A DNA stretch of 5,421 nucleotides, taken from positions 1 through 5,421 of the forward strand of contig JAHEKA010000195.1 in assembly GCA_024638585.1 (NCBI GenBank), written 5' to 3'. Made by a program: the position numbers and the translations under genes. The first letter of the stretch is position 1. Each line of letters opens with the position of its first letter. This DNA comes from Rhodospirillales bacterium. Lineage in GTDB: Bacteria > Pseudomonadota > Alphaproteobacteria > SMXQ01. The notes under the pieces are model-generated. The model made no database searches. It saw only the letters and a list, made by a program, of their open reading frames with translations, and had not been told where the DNA came from. Below, piece after piece: positions 1 to 5,317 of the stretch.

Positions 1-1
1 G

Positions 2-586
2 GCCTTCCAGCCGGATTCGCTGCTCGGCGTGCCGGGGCTGCTTGCCGCCTACCGGGCGGGCGGCGTGACCCTGGCCAACGCCATCGGCACCGGCGTGGCC
101 GACGACAAGGCGATGTACACCTACGTGCCGGAGATGATCCGCTTCTACCTGGGCGAAAAGCCGATCCTGTCCAACGTGCCGACCTGGTCGCTGGGCAAGG
201 ACGACGACCGTGCCTATGTGCTGGACCACCTTGGGGAGCTGGTGGTGAAAGAGGTGGGCGGCGCCGGCGGCTATGGCATGCTGGTGGGCCCCGCGGCAAC
301 GGCCGAAGAGATCGCCGCCTACCGCGACCGTATCCTAGGGGACCCCGCCAACTTCATCGCCCAGCCGACGCTGTCGCTCTCCACCTGCCCGACCTTCACC
401 GAGTCCGGCATCGCGCCCCGGCATGTCGACCTCAGGCCCTTCGTGCTGTCCGGCACCGCCCAGACCGTGGTGCCCGGCGGCCTGACCCGGGTGGCGCTCC
501 GCGAAGGGTCGCTGGTGGTCAATTCGTCGCAGGGCGGCGGCACCAAGGACACCTGGGTGCTCAGGGACGGAGGCGGCGCACCATGA
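2..586 (+). CDS. Circularly permuted ATP-grasp protein (CPGAT family, DUF404/DUF407), C-terminal part
   Basis: The 5' end lies outside the window; the open frame runs from base 2 to the TGA at 584-586. The GTG at 29 is only an internal codon, because conserved sequence continues on both sides of it. What remains matches the C-terminal part of circularly permuted ATP-grasp proteins. It has a segment with NAIGTGVADDKAMYTYVPEM (about 77-139), a VVKEVGGAGGYGM segment (about 242-280) whose Lys fits the nucleotide-binding lysine of the fold, RHVDLRPF (about 419-442), and the family hallmark GGLTRVALREGSLVVNSSQ followed by GGGTKDTW (about 479-556). ATP-grasp enzymes typically form amide or peptide bonds through an acyl-phosphate intermediate; the substrates of this family are unknown. 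It is probably cytosolic. Its stop overlaps the start of the alpha-E gene (ATGA), and the two families are usual partners. Family assignment is confident; the reaction is inferred. Confidence 0.92.
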   Translation, partial: AFQPDSLLGVPGLLAAYRAGGVTLANAIGTGVADDKAMYTYVPEMIRFYLGEKPILSNVPTWSLGKDDDRAYVLDHLGELVVKEVGGAGGYGMLVGPAATAEEIAAYRDRILGDPANFIAQPTLSLSTCPTFTESGIAPRHVDLRPFVLSGTAQTVVPGGLTRVALREGSLVVNSSQGGGTKDTWVLRDGGGAP

Positions 587-1545
587 CCACCGTCCTTTCC
601 CGCAGCGCCGATCACCTCTATTGGATGGCCCGCCAGGTCGAACGGGCGGAGAACACCGCGCGCATCCTGGATGTGTCCAACCGCATGGCCCTGCTCCCGG
701 CCGCGGGCGACGCCCCGGAGGACACCGAGGGCGGCGAGTGGGACGCGGTGCTGCAGATCTCGGGCGGGGCGGAGCTGTTCCACGAACGCTTCCCCAAGGC
801 AAGCTCCCAAGCCGTGATCCAATTCATGACGCTGGATGCCGACAACCCGTCGAGCATCTACTCCACCATCCGCGCGGCCCGGGAAAACGCGCGGGCCGAG
901 CGGGTGGCGCTGACCACGGAGATGTGGGAGGCGCTGAATTCGACCTGGCTGGAGCTCAGCGCCATGACGCCGGCACGGCTCGCCTCGCGCGGGCACCGCA
1001 ATTTCTTCGACTGGATCAAGGAGCGCTCGCACCTGTTCCGCGGCGCGGTGCTCGCCACCATGCTGCGCGACGAGCGTTACCATTTCCTGCGGCTCGGCAC
1101 CTTCATGGAGCGCGGCGACAACACGGCGCGGATCCTCGACGTGAAGTACCACATCCTGCTGCCCGACGAGGTCGAAGTCGGCAGCGCGCTCGATTACATG
1201 CAGTGGGGTGCGCTGCTGCGCTCGGTCAGCGCCTATCGCAATTACCACCATGCCTACAAGGAAACCATCACCCCGGCCCATGTCGCGGAGATGCTGATCT
1301 TCAACATCGCCTTTCCGCGGTCACTGCATGCCTGCGTCAACGACGTGCTGGAGATGCTCGACGAGATCGGCAGCCCCGGCGGGGACGAAGCACGGCGGCT
1401 GGCCGGGGAATTGCACGCCAGGCTTCATTACGGCAGGATCGCCGACGTGTTCGAGCAAGGTTTGCATGAATTCCTCAGCGATTTTATCGTCCGCAACAAC
1501 GCCGTCGGCAATGAGATACAATCGGCCTACCTGGTTGCCGACTAG
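583..1545 (+). CDS. Alpha-E domain protein (DUF403)
   Basis: This is a 320-residue protein, near the usual length for the family. The ATG at 583 overlaps the preceding stop and has a GGAGG Shine-Dalgarno at 569-573 with 9 nt spacing, so the start is well supported. The sequence begins with the family signature RSADHLYWMARQVERAENTA (residues 7-26). It is predicted to be almost wholly helical and shows no signal peptide or membrane segment. The motif ERxxNTARILDV occurs twice, at residues 20-31 and 176-187, which indicates an internal duplication. Alpha-E proteins are found next to, or fused with, circularly permuted ATP-grasp enzymes and transglutaminase-like proteins. They have been proposed to support peptide or amide synthesis by that system, but no activity is established. 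The ATGA overlap implies translational coupling to the ATP-grasp gene. The name is secure; the function is unknown. Confidence 0.95.
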   Translation: MTTVLSRSADHLYWMARQVERAENTARILDVSNRMALLPAAGDAPEDTEGGEWDAVLQISGGAELFHERFPKASSQAVIQFMTLDADNPSSIYSTIRAARENARAERVALTTEMWEALNSTWLELSAMTPARLASRGHRNFFDWIKERSHLFRGAVLATMLRDERYHFLRLGTFMERGDNTARILDVKYHILLPDEVEVGSALDYMQWGALLRSVSAYRNYHHAYKETITPAHVAEMLIFNIAFPRSLHACVNDVLEMLDEIGSPGGDEARRLAGELHARLHYGRIADVFEQGLHEFLSDFIVRNNAVGNEIQSAYLVAD

Positions 1546-1620
1546 GGACAAAACGGAACGAGCAACCGGCCCATCTAACGGCCCACCGGCCGAAACCGAA
1601 ATGCGATCAACGTCACTGGA

Positions 1621-1630
1621 CCTCTAGAGG
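1621..1630 (+). promoter_or_regulatory. Shine-Dalgarno of the transglutaminase gene inside a 10-bp perfect palindrome
   Basis: CCTCTAGAGG is a perfect 10-bp palindrome whose right half supplies AGAGG, 3 nt before the ATG at 1634. This is rather close spacing for a ribosome binding site. It lies at the end of the 88-nt gap (1546-1633) between the alpha-E and transglutaminase genes. No convincing promoter or terminator is visible in the rest of that gap. The palindrome may be chance, or a half-site pair for a dimeric regulator. Confidence 0.4.
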
Positions 1631-1633
1631 CAC

Positions 1634-2449
1634 ATGCTGCTTTCCATCCACCACGCGACCCGATACCGCTATAGCTACCCGGCGCATTACTCGATCCAGT
1701 GTCTGCACGCGACGCCGCGCTCCGATTCCACCCAGGAGGTGCGCAACTGGTCGATCGTTGCCCCCGGGGAGATGACCCAGCAGATCGACGGGTTCGGCAA
1801 TATCCAGCACATCCTGGTGTTTGACGACGTGCACGACGAAATTGCGATCCGCGTCGAAGGGCTGGTGGATTCCCACGATACCGCCGGGATCGTCCCGCAC
1901 CATCCGCTGGAGGACAAGCTGCCGCGGGAGGTCTACCTGCGGCCGACCCTGCTGACTGGCCCGTCGCAGCCGGTCCGGGATTTCGCCCAGCCCCTGGCCC
2001 AGGCCTTTGTCGCCGATCCTCTCGACGGCTTGCACCGGATGTTGCGTGCCGTCGCCGCCGCGGTCCATTACCAGAACGGGATGACGGATGTGGAATCGAC
2101 CGCGGCCGAGGTGCTGGAGGCGGGGACCGGCGTGTGCCAGGACCAGGCCCATGTGTTCGCCGCCGCCGCGCGATGGCTGGGGGTGCCGACCCGCTACGTT
2201 TCGGGCTATGTCCACGTGCAAGGCGAAGCGGCGGACGAGGCCGCCTCCCACGCCTGGGTGGAATCCTGGGTCGAGGACGTGGGCTGGGTCGCATTCGACA
2301 TCACCAACGAGATCTGCCCCGCCGACGCCCATGTGCGGGTGGCCGTGGGCCCCGATTACACCTACTGCGCGCCGGTGCGGGGCGTGCGGCGGGGCGGCGG
2401 CATCGAAGACATGGACGTGCAGGTATCTGTCGCGATGGCCCAGCAATGA
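1634..2449 (+). CDS. Transglutaminase-like cysteine peptidase/amidase, Anbu-cluster type
   Basis: This is a 271-residue protein. The N-terminal part (about residues 1-85), starting MLLSIHHATRYRYSYP, is the beta-rich bacterial transglutaminase N-terminal domain. The transglutaminase core follows (about 130-230). The catalytic triad is visible: Cys168 in GVCQDQAH, His206 in SHAWVE and Asp222 in FDITN. There is no signal peptide or membrane segment, so a cytosolic location is expected. Bacterial members of this fold more often hydrolyse amide or peptide bonds than crosslink proteins, so an amidase or peptidase acting on the ATP-grasp product is the best guess. The start at 1634 gives the usual MxLSIHHxTRYRY opening and has AGAGG just upstream. 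It sits between the alpha-E and Anbu genes, as expected for this conserved cluster. Fold and active site are seen directly; the substrate is unknown. Confidence 0.94.
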   Translation: MLLSIHHATRYRYSYPAHYSIQCLHATPRSDSTQEVRNWSIVAPGEMTQQIDGFGNIQHILVFDDVHDEIAIRVEGLVDSHDTAGIVPHHPLEDKLPREVYLRPTLLTGPSQPVRDFAQPLAQAFVADPLDGLHRMLRAVAAAVHYQNGMTDVESTAAEVLEAGTGVCQDQAHVFAAAARWLGVPTRYVSGYVHVQGEAADEAASHAWVESWVEDVGWVAFDITNEICPADAHVRVAVGPDYTYCAPVRGVRRGGGIEDMDVQVSVAMAQQ

Positions 2450-2580
2450 GGTAAGATGCGATTAACGGTCTGTTGACCCGGCCCGATAATAATCCCAACC
2501 GGTCAGAACCCATGCCGGCTCCCAACGCCCCCGGTGGTCGCATTCCCGGCCCCGGCTACACCAAGATCCAGACCCGCTCC
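2448..2580 (+). other. Leader stretch before anbu: six-codon mini-ORF and possible N-terminal extension
   Basis: This stretch separates the transglutaminase stop (2447-2449) from the preferred anbu start at 2581. GAGG at 2448-2451 lies 4 nt before an ATG at 2456 that opens a six-codon frame, MRLTVC, ending in TGA at 2474-2476. That stop overlaps a TTG at 2473-2475 in the anbu frame. From 2473 the anbu frame stays open, with an in-frame ATG at 2512, and would add up to 36 Pro/Asn/Gly-rich residues before the conserved MTYAVGF. The stretch may therefore be an untranslated leader with a mini-ORF, or an N-terminal extension of Anbu. No clear promoter was recognised. Confidence 0.35.
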
Positions 2581-3318
2581 ATGACATACGCCGTCGGATT
2601 CCTGCTTGATCAAGGCCTCGTCTTCGCCGCCGATTCGCGCACCAATGCCGGCGTCGACCAGGTGTCGGTGGCCCGCAAGATCACCCGTTTCGAAAAACCC
2701 GGCGAACGTTTCATGGCCCTGCTGTCGTCGGGCAACCTGGCCATCACCCAGGCGGTGATCCGCCAATTGATGGAAGACCTCGATAGCGGCGGAGACGGCG
2801 ACCTTCACGCCGTGCCGACCATGTTTGCCGCCGCCCGGATCGTCGGTGCGGCACTGCGCAACGTCTACGAGGTGGATGCCGAACACCTGGCGGAACAGGG
2901 GCTGGAGTTCAACGCCGCGTTCATCTTCGGCGGCCAGGTGGAGGGCGGAGAGGCCCGGCTCTTCATGATCTATTCGGCCGGCAATTTCATCGAGGCGTCG
3001 GTGGAAACCCCCTACCTGCAGATCGGCGAGATCAAATACGGCAAGCCGATCATCGACCGCACCATCACCCATTCCTCGACCCTCCAGCAGGCGATCAAAT
3101 GCGCCCTGCTGTCCTTCGATTCGACCATGCGCTCCAATGTCTCGGTCGGCCCCCCCATCGACATCATCGCCTATGAACGCGACAGCCTGAAATCCGGCCT
3201 GCGAGTCAGCCTCGCAGAAGGCGATCCCTATCTCGGGCTGATCCGCGAATACTGGGGCGGGGCCCTGCGTCAGGCATTCTATGACATGCCCGATCCCGAC
3301 TGGCTGAAGTCCCCCTGA
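2581..3318 (+). CDS. Anbu, proteasome/HslV-like N-terminal threonine hydrolase
   Basis: The conserved domain starts MTYAVGFLLDQGLVFAADSR and continues with TNAGVD. This is the typical opening of Anbu, the 'ancestral beta subunit' related to the proteasome beta subunit and HslV. From the ATG at 2581 the product has 245 residues, about the family size. Removal of Met exposes Thr1 as the nucleophile, with Asp17 (AADSR) and Lys32 (ARKITR) in the expected active-site places. That chemistry is why this start is preferred over the in-frame TTG at 2473 or ATG at 2512, although no good Shine-Dalgarno precedes 2581. Known Anbu proteins form open, spiral-like cytosolic assemblies. Proteolytic activity has been hard to show and the natural substrate is unknown. 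No HslU or other AAA+ unfoldase lies beside it here. The neighbours are the ATP-grasp, alpha-E and transglutaminase genes, its standard partners. The family call is very secure; the exact N terminus is not. Confidence 0.93.
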   Translation: MTYAVGFLLDQGLVFAADSRTNAGVDQVSVARKITRFEKPGERFMALLSSGNLAITQAVIRQLMEDLDSGGDGDLHAVPTMFAAARIVGAALRNVYEVDAEHLAEQGLEFNAAFIFGGQVEGGEARLFMIYSAGNFIEASVETPYLQIGEIKYGKPIIDRTITHSSTLQQAIKCALLSFDSTMRSNVSVGPPIDIIAYERDSLKSGLRVSLAEGDPYLGLIREYWGGALRQAFYDMPDPDWLKSP

Positions 3319-3321
3319 GAC

Positions 3322-3903
3322 GTGCTCAAGGGGCTTTACGACTGGACCATGCGCATGGCCGGCCACCGCCGGGCCATGCCCGCCCTGTTCGCGGTCAGCT
3401 TCGCCGAATCCTCGTTCTTCCCGATCCCCCCCGATGTCATGGTGGTGCCGATGGTGCTGGCGGACCGGACCAAGGCGTTCTGGATCGCCTTCGTCTGCAC
3501 GGCAGGCTCCGTCCTCGGCGCGCTGGCGGGCTATGCCATCGGGGCGCTGCTCTTCGACACCGTGGGCCGTCCCCTGGTGGAGTTCTACGGCTACGGTGCG
3601 GCCTTCGAAGACTTCACCGGACGCTACAACGAATGGGGCGCCTGGATCGTCGCCGGGGCGGCGCTGACCCCGTTCCCCTACAAGGTCATCACCATCGCCT
3701 CGGGCGTGGCGGGGCTCGATCTCTGGGTGTTCGTGATCTCCTCGATCCTGGCCCGGGGCCTGCGGTTCTTCCTGGAAGCGGTGCTGCTCTGGCGTTTCGG
3801 CCCGCCGATCCGGGATTTCATCGAAGGCAACCTCAAACTGGTCACCACGGCGTTTTTCTGCCTTCTTATCGGCGGATTCGTCGCCATAAAATACTTGGTG
3901 TGA
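3322..3903 (+). CDS. YqaA-family membrane protein (DedA/VTT, SNARE-associated type)
   Basis: This is a 193-residue integral membrane protein starting with GTG at 3322, only 3 nt after the anbu stop and without a clear Shine-Dalgarno, so translational coupling is likely. The opening MLKGLYDWTMRMAGHRRAMP is typical of YqaA proteins, which supports this start over the in-frame ATG at 3349. The DedA-like signature FAESSFFPIPPDVM lies at residues 27-40, with its conserved Glu and the two prolines of a re-entrant hairpin. A second re-entrant-type segment, ALTPFPYKVITIASGVAG, lies at about 114-131. Hydrophobic segments are seen near 53-79, 106-130, 132-157 and 174-192. DedA/VTT proteins are linked to lipid flipping or transport and envelope homeostasis, but the role of the YqaA branch is undefined. 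It has no obvious functional tie to the Anbu genes. Confidence 0.9.
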   Translation: MLKGLYDWTMRMAGHRRAMPALFAVSFAESSFFPIPPDVMVVPMVLADRTKAFWIAFVCTAGSVLGALAGYAIGALLFDTVGRPLVEFYGYGAAFEDFTGRYNEWGAWIVAGAALTPFPYKVITIASGVAGLDLWVFVISSILARGLRFFLEAVLLWRFGPPIRDFIEGNLKLVTTAFFCLLIGGFVAIKYLV

Positions 3904-3942
3904 GGCCGCCCGCGCCTATATCCAGGGCAGGCCGACCGTCAT

Positions 3943-4527
3943 GTGTCCACGCAACCTGAGCACGCCATGCCCGCCGCCCCCATCCTGAACGACATCCTCG
4001 AGCGCCCCGGACTGGTCGCCGGCCTATTGGCGGCGGGCGCCGCCGCCATGCTGTTGGGTGCCTTCGCCTTCCAATATATCGGCGGCCTGGCCCCTTGCGT
4101 GTTGTGCATCTGGCAGCGCTGGCCCTATGCGGTGGTCATCGGCCTCGGCCTGATCGGCGCCGGGCTCGCACGCGGCACGGCACCGCCCAAGGGGGCGCTG
4201 GCCGCGGTCCTGGGCCTGGCCGCGCTGGCGCTCTTCGTCGACGCAGGCATCGCCGGTTTCCATGTCGGCGTCGAACAGAAATGGTGGGAAGGGACCCAGG
4301 CCTGCGTCGGGCCGGGCTCGAGCAGCGGCAAGACCGCCCAGCAGATGGTGGCCGAACTGCTCGCCAACACCAAGGTGGTGCGCTGCGATGAGGTCCCCTG
4401 GTCGCTCGGCGGCATCTCCATGGCGGGCTACAATATGATGGCGGCGCTGGGGATGGGGGTCTTCGCGACACTCGGCGCCCTGCGCGCGGCGGGCCGCGGC
4501 GGCGAAGGAGAGGTCATCCATGGATAA
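3943..4527 (+). CDS. dsbB: Disulfide bond formation protein B (DsbB)
   Basis: DsbB reoxidises the periplasmic thiol oxidase DsbA and passes the electrons to ubiquinone in the inner membrane. The 194-residue product has four hydrophobic segments (about 24-46, 61-78, 84-106 and 161-182). The first redox pair is CVLC, Cys52 and Cys55, directly before IWQRWPY, where the Arg fits the residue tied to quinone binding. The second pair, Cys121 (TQACVGPG) and Cys148 (VVRCDEVPW), is in the large periplasmic loop, as in the family. The GTG at 3943 is chosen because GCAGG (3928-3932) sits 10 nt upstream; an in-frame ATG at 3967 would cut only eight residues and is also possible. A 39-nt gap separates it from the YqaA gene. 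Its end overlaps coq7 by 8 nt. No dsbA lies in the window. Confidence 0.92.
   Translation: MSTQPEHAMPAAPILNDILERPGLVAGLLAAGAAAMLLGAFAFQYIGGLAPCVLCIWQRWPYAVVIGLGLIGAGLARGTAPPKGALAAVLGLAALALFVDAGIAGFHVGVEQKWWEGTQACVGPGSSSGKTAQQMVAELLANTKVVRCDEVPWSLGGISMAGYNMMAALGMGVFATLGALRAAGRGGEGEVIHG
4505..4510 (+). promoter_or_regulatory. Shine-Dalgarno of coq7, inside the dsbB coding sequence
   Basis: AAGGAG lies 9 nt before the coq7 ATG at 4520, within the last codons of dsbB. It is the clearest ribosome binding site in the window and fixes the coq7 start, so coq7 translation need not depend only on coupling to dsbB. Confidence 0.75.
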
Positions 4528-5062
4528 GACACGCCATCCCGCGGACGGCGGCCAGGAGGCGCGCAAGGCGCGCATGATCCGGGTCGATCAGGCCGGCGAA
4601 TACGGTGCCGCGCGGATTTACGCGGGCCAGCTCGCGGTGCTCGGCAACCGGCCCGAGGCCGAAGCCATCAGGGAAATGGCGGACAAGGAGCGCGAACACC
4701 TGGAACGGTTCGACGCCATGATGAATGCGCGCCGGGTGCGCCCGACCCTGCTCTCGCCGATCTGGCACGTCGCCGGCTTCGCCCTGGGCGCGGCGACGGC
4801 GCTGGCCGGGCCCAAGACGGCGATGGCCTGCACCGAGGCGGTGGAACAGGTGATCGTCGATCATTACGCCGCCCAGAAGGCGGCGCTCGGAGGCGAGGAC
4901 CCGGAGCTCGAGACCCTGATCACCCAAGCCCAGGCCGATGAAAGCGAACACAAGGCCCGGGCCATCGCCGAAGGCGCCGGCCAGGCGCCCGCCCACGGCC
5001 CGGTGACCGCGGCGATCCGCGCCGGCACCCGCGTCGCCATCTGGCTGTCAGAACGGGTCTGA
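4520..5062 (+). CDS. coq7: Demethoxyubiquinone hydroxylase Coq7 (di-iron monooxygenase)
   Basis: Coq7 hydroxylates the demethoxyubiquinone ring, the penultimate step of ubiquinone synthesis, as a peripheral inner-membrane enzyme. The 180-residue product matches the short single-domain form common in alphaproteobacteria and mitochondria. The six expected di-iron ligands are all visible: Glu27 (DQAGEYGA), Glu57 and His60 (EREH), Glu109 (TEAVEQV), and Glu141 and His144 (ESEH). Their spacing closely follows human COQ7, with 30 residues between the first two Glu and 52 to the third. The segment IWHVAGFALGAATALAG (81-97) is the hydrophobic stretch thought to touch the membrane. The start is fixed by AAGGAG 9 nt upstream, and the first 8 nt overlap the dsbB end. 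It is the last gene of the plus-strand run and is followed at once by hairpins. The chemistry and pathway assignment are well supported. Confidence 0.96.
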   Translation: MDKTRHPADGGQEARKARMIRVDQAGEYGAARIYAGQLAVLGNRPEAEAIREMADKEREHLERFDAMMNARRVRPTLLSPIWHVAGFALGAATALAGPKTAMACTEAVEQVIVDHYAAQKAALGGEDPELETLITQAQADESEHKARAIAEGAGQAPAHGPVTAAIRAGTRVAIWLSERV

Positions 5063-5064
5063 TC

Positions 5065-5082
5065 CCTGGCTTCGGGGCCAGG
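5065..5082 (+). terminator. GC-rich hairpin just after coq7
   Basis: CCTGGC (5065-5070) and GCCAGG (5077-5082) form a perfect 6-bp stem around a TTCGGG loop, starting 3 nt after the coq7 stop. No T-run follows directly, so alone it is a weak terminator. It may protect the mRNA 3' end or act with the hairpins just downstream. Confidence 0.4.
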
Positions 5083-5084
5083 CG

Positions 5085-5162
5085 AGGGCGATTTTTCGGC
5101 CCTGAAAAACGCCTTGTTTCAAGATCTCTTTAATTAAGTGATTATTTAAATAAGGCTTTTTT
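5085..5162. terminator. Bidirectional terminator region with two overlapping hairpins
   Basis: This AT-rich patch contrasts with the GC-rich flanks. Hairpin A pairs 5085-5097 with 5104-5115 (12 bp including one G-T wobble, with A5091 bulged) around the loop GGCCCT. Hairpin B pairs 5111-5119 with 5148-5156 (GCCTTGTTT with AAATAAGGC, one G-T wobble) and is followed on the plus strand by TTTTTT (5157-5162). Read on the minus strand, hairpin B is followed after one base by TTTTT (complement of 5105-5109). It can thus stop both coq7-side transcription and the converging minus-strand gene. Hairpins A and B share 5111-5115 and cannot form fully at the same time. The loop of B is long (28 nt), which lowers certainty. 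Confidence 0.6.
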
Positions 5163-5189
5163 CACGTGGCATGGCCTTGTGAACCTCCT

Positions 5190-5254
5190 GCTTCGACCAG
5201 CTCAGCATGAGGGATTTCGCCGACACCCCCATCCTGATCCTGTCGAAGGATGAG
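5190..5254. repeat. Imperfect palindromic intergenic repeat (CTTCGAC/GTCGAAG type)
   Basis: The left arm, CTTCGACCAGCTCAGCATGA from 5191, and the right arm, ATCCTGATCCTGTCGAAGGA from 5231, are imperfect inverted copies of each other. The right arm itself folds as CATCCT (5230-5235) with AGGATG (5247-5252). From memory, the pattern resembles a widespread dispersed proteobacterial intergenic repeat with the core CATCCTGAGCTTGTCGAAGG. It lies between converging genes, the usual place for such elements. It could be a REP-like element or mRNA-stabilising hairpin. No transposase or terminal target duplication is seen. Confidence 0.5.
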
Positions 5255-5317
5255 CCTGTCCCGATCGGATTTTTCGAAGGTTGGGCCGCCGGGCGTGCCG
5301 CTCAGGCCCGATCGCGC

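Noticed and set aside
319..1281. Minus-strand open frame of 320 codons across the ATP-grasp and alpha-E genes
   Set aside because: It is Arg/Gly/His-rich, lies opposite two clearly recognised genes, and is the usual antisense shadow of GC-rich coding DNA.
1567..1592. Three CGGCC-containing units in the gap before the transglutaminase gene, possibly a direct-repeat operator
   Set aside because: Only five to seven bases are shared, spacing is uneven, and such G/C words are common by chance in this DNA.
1575..2446. Two long minus-strand open frames opposite the transglutaminase gene
   Set aside because: They have low-complexity Arg/Pro or His/Gly-rich composition with no recognisable domain, opposite a gene with an intact catalytic triad.
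2503..3366. Minus-strand 287-codon frame opposite anbu
   Set aside because: It mirrors a conserved plus-strand gene and shows no family motif.
3941..3943. ATG at 3941 as the dsbB start
   Set aside because: It is in a different frame from dsbB; the GTG at 3943 that overlaps it is in frame.
5283..5309. GGGCC/GGCCC hairpin as the terminator of the minus-strand gene
   Set aside because: On the minus strand it is followed by an A-rich, not T-rich, stretch, and the stem is only 5 bp with an uneven inner loop.
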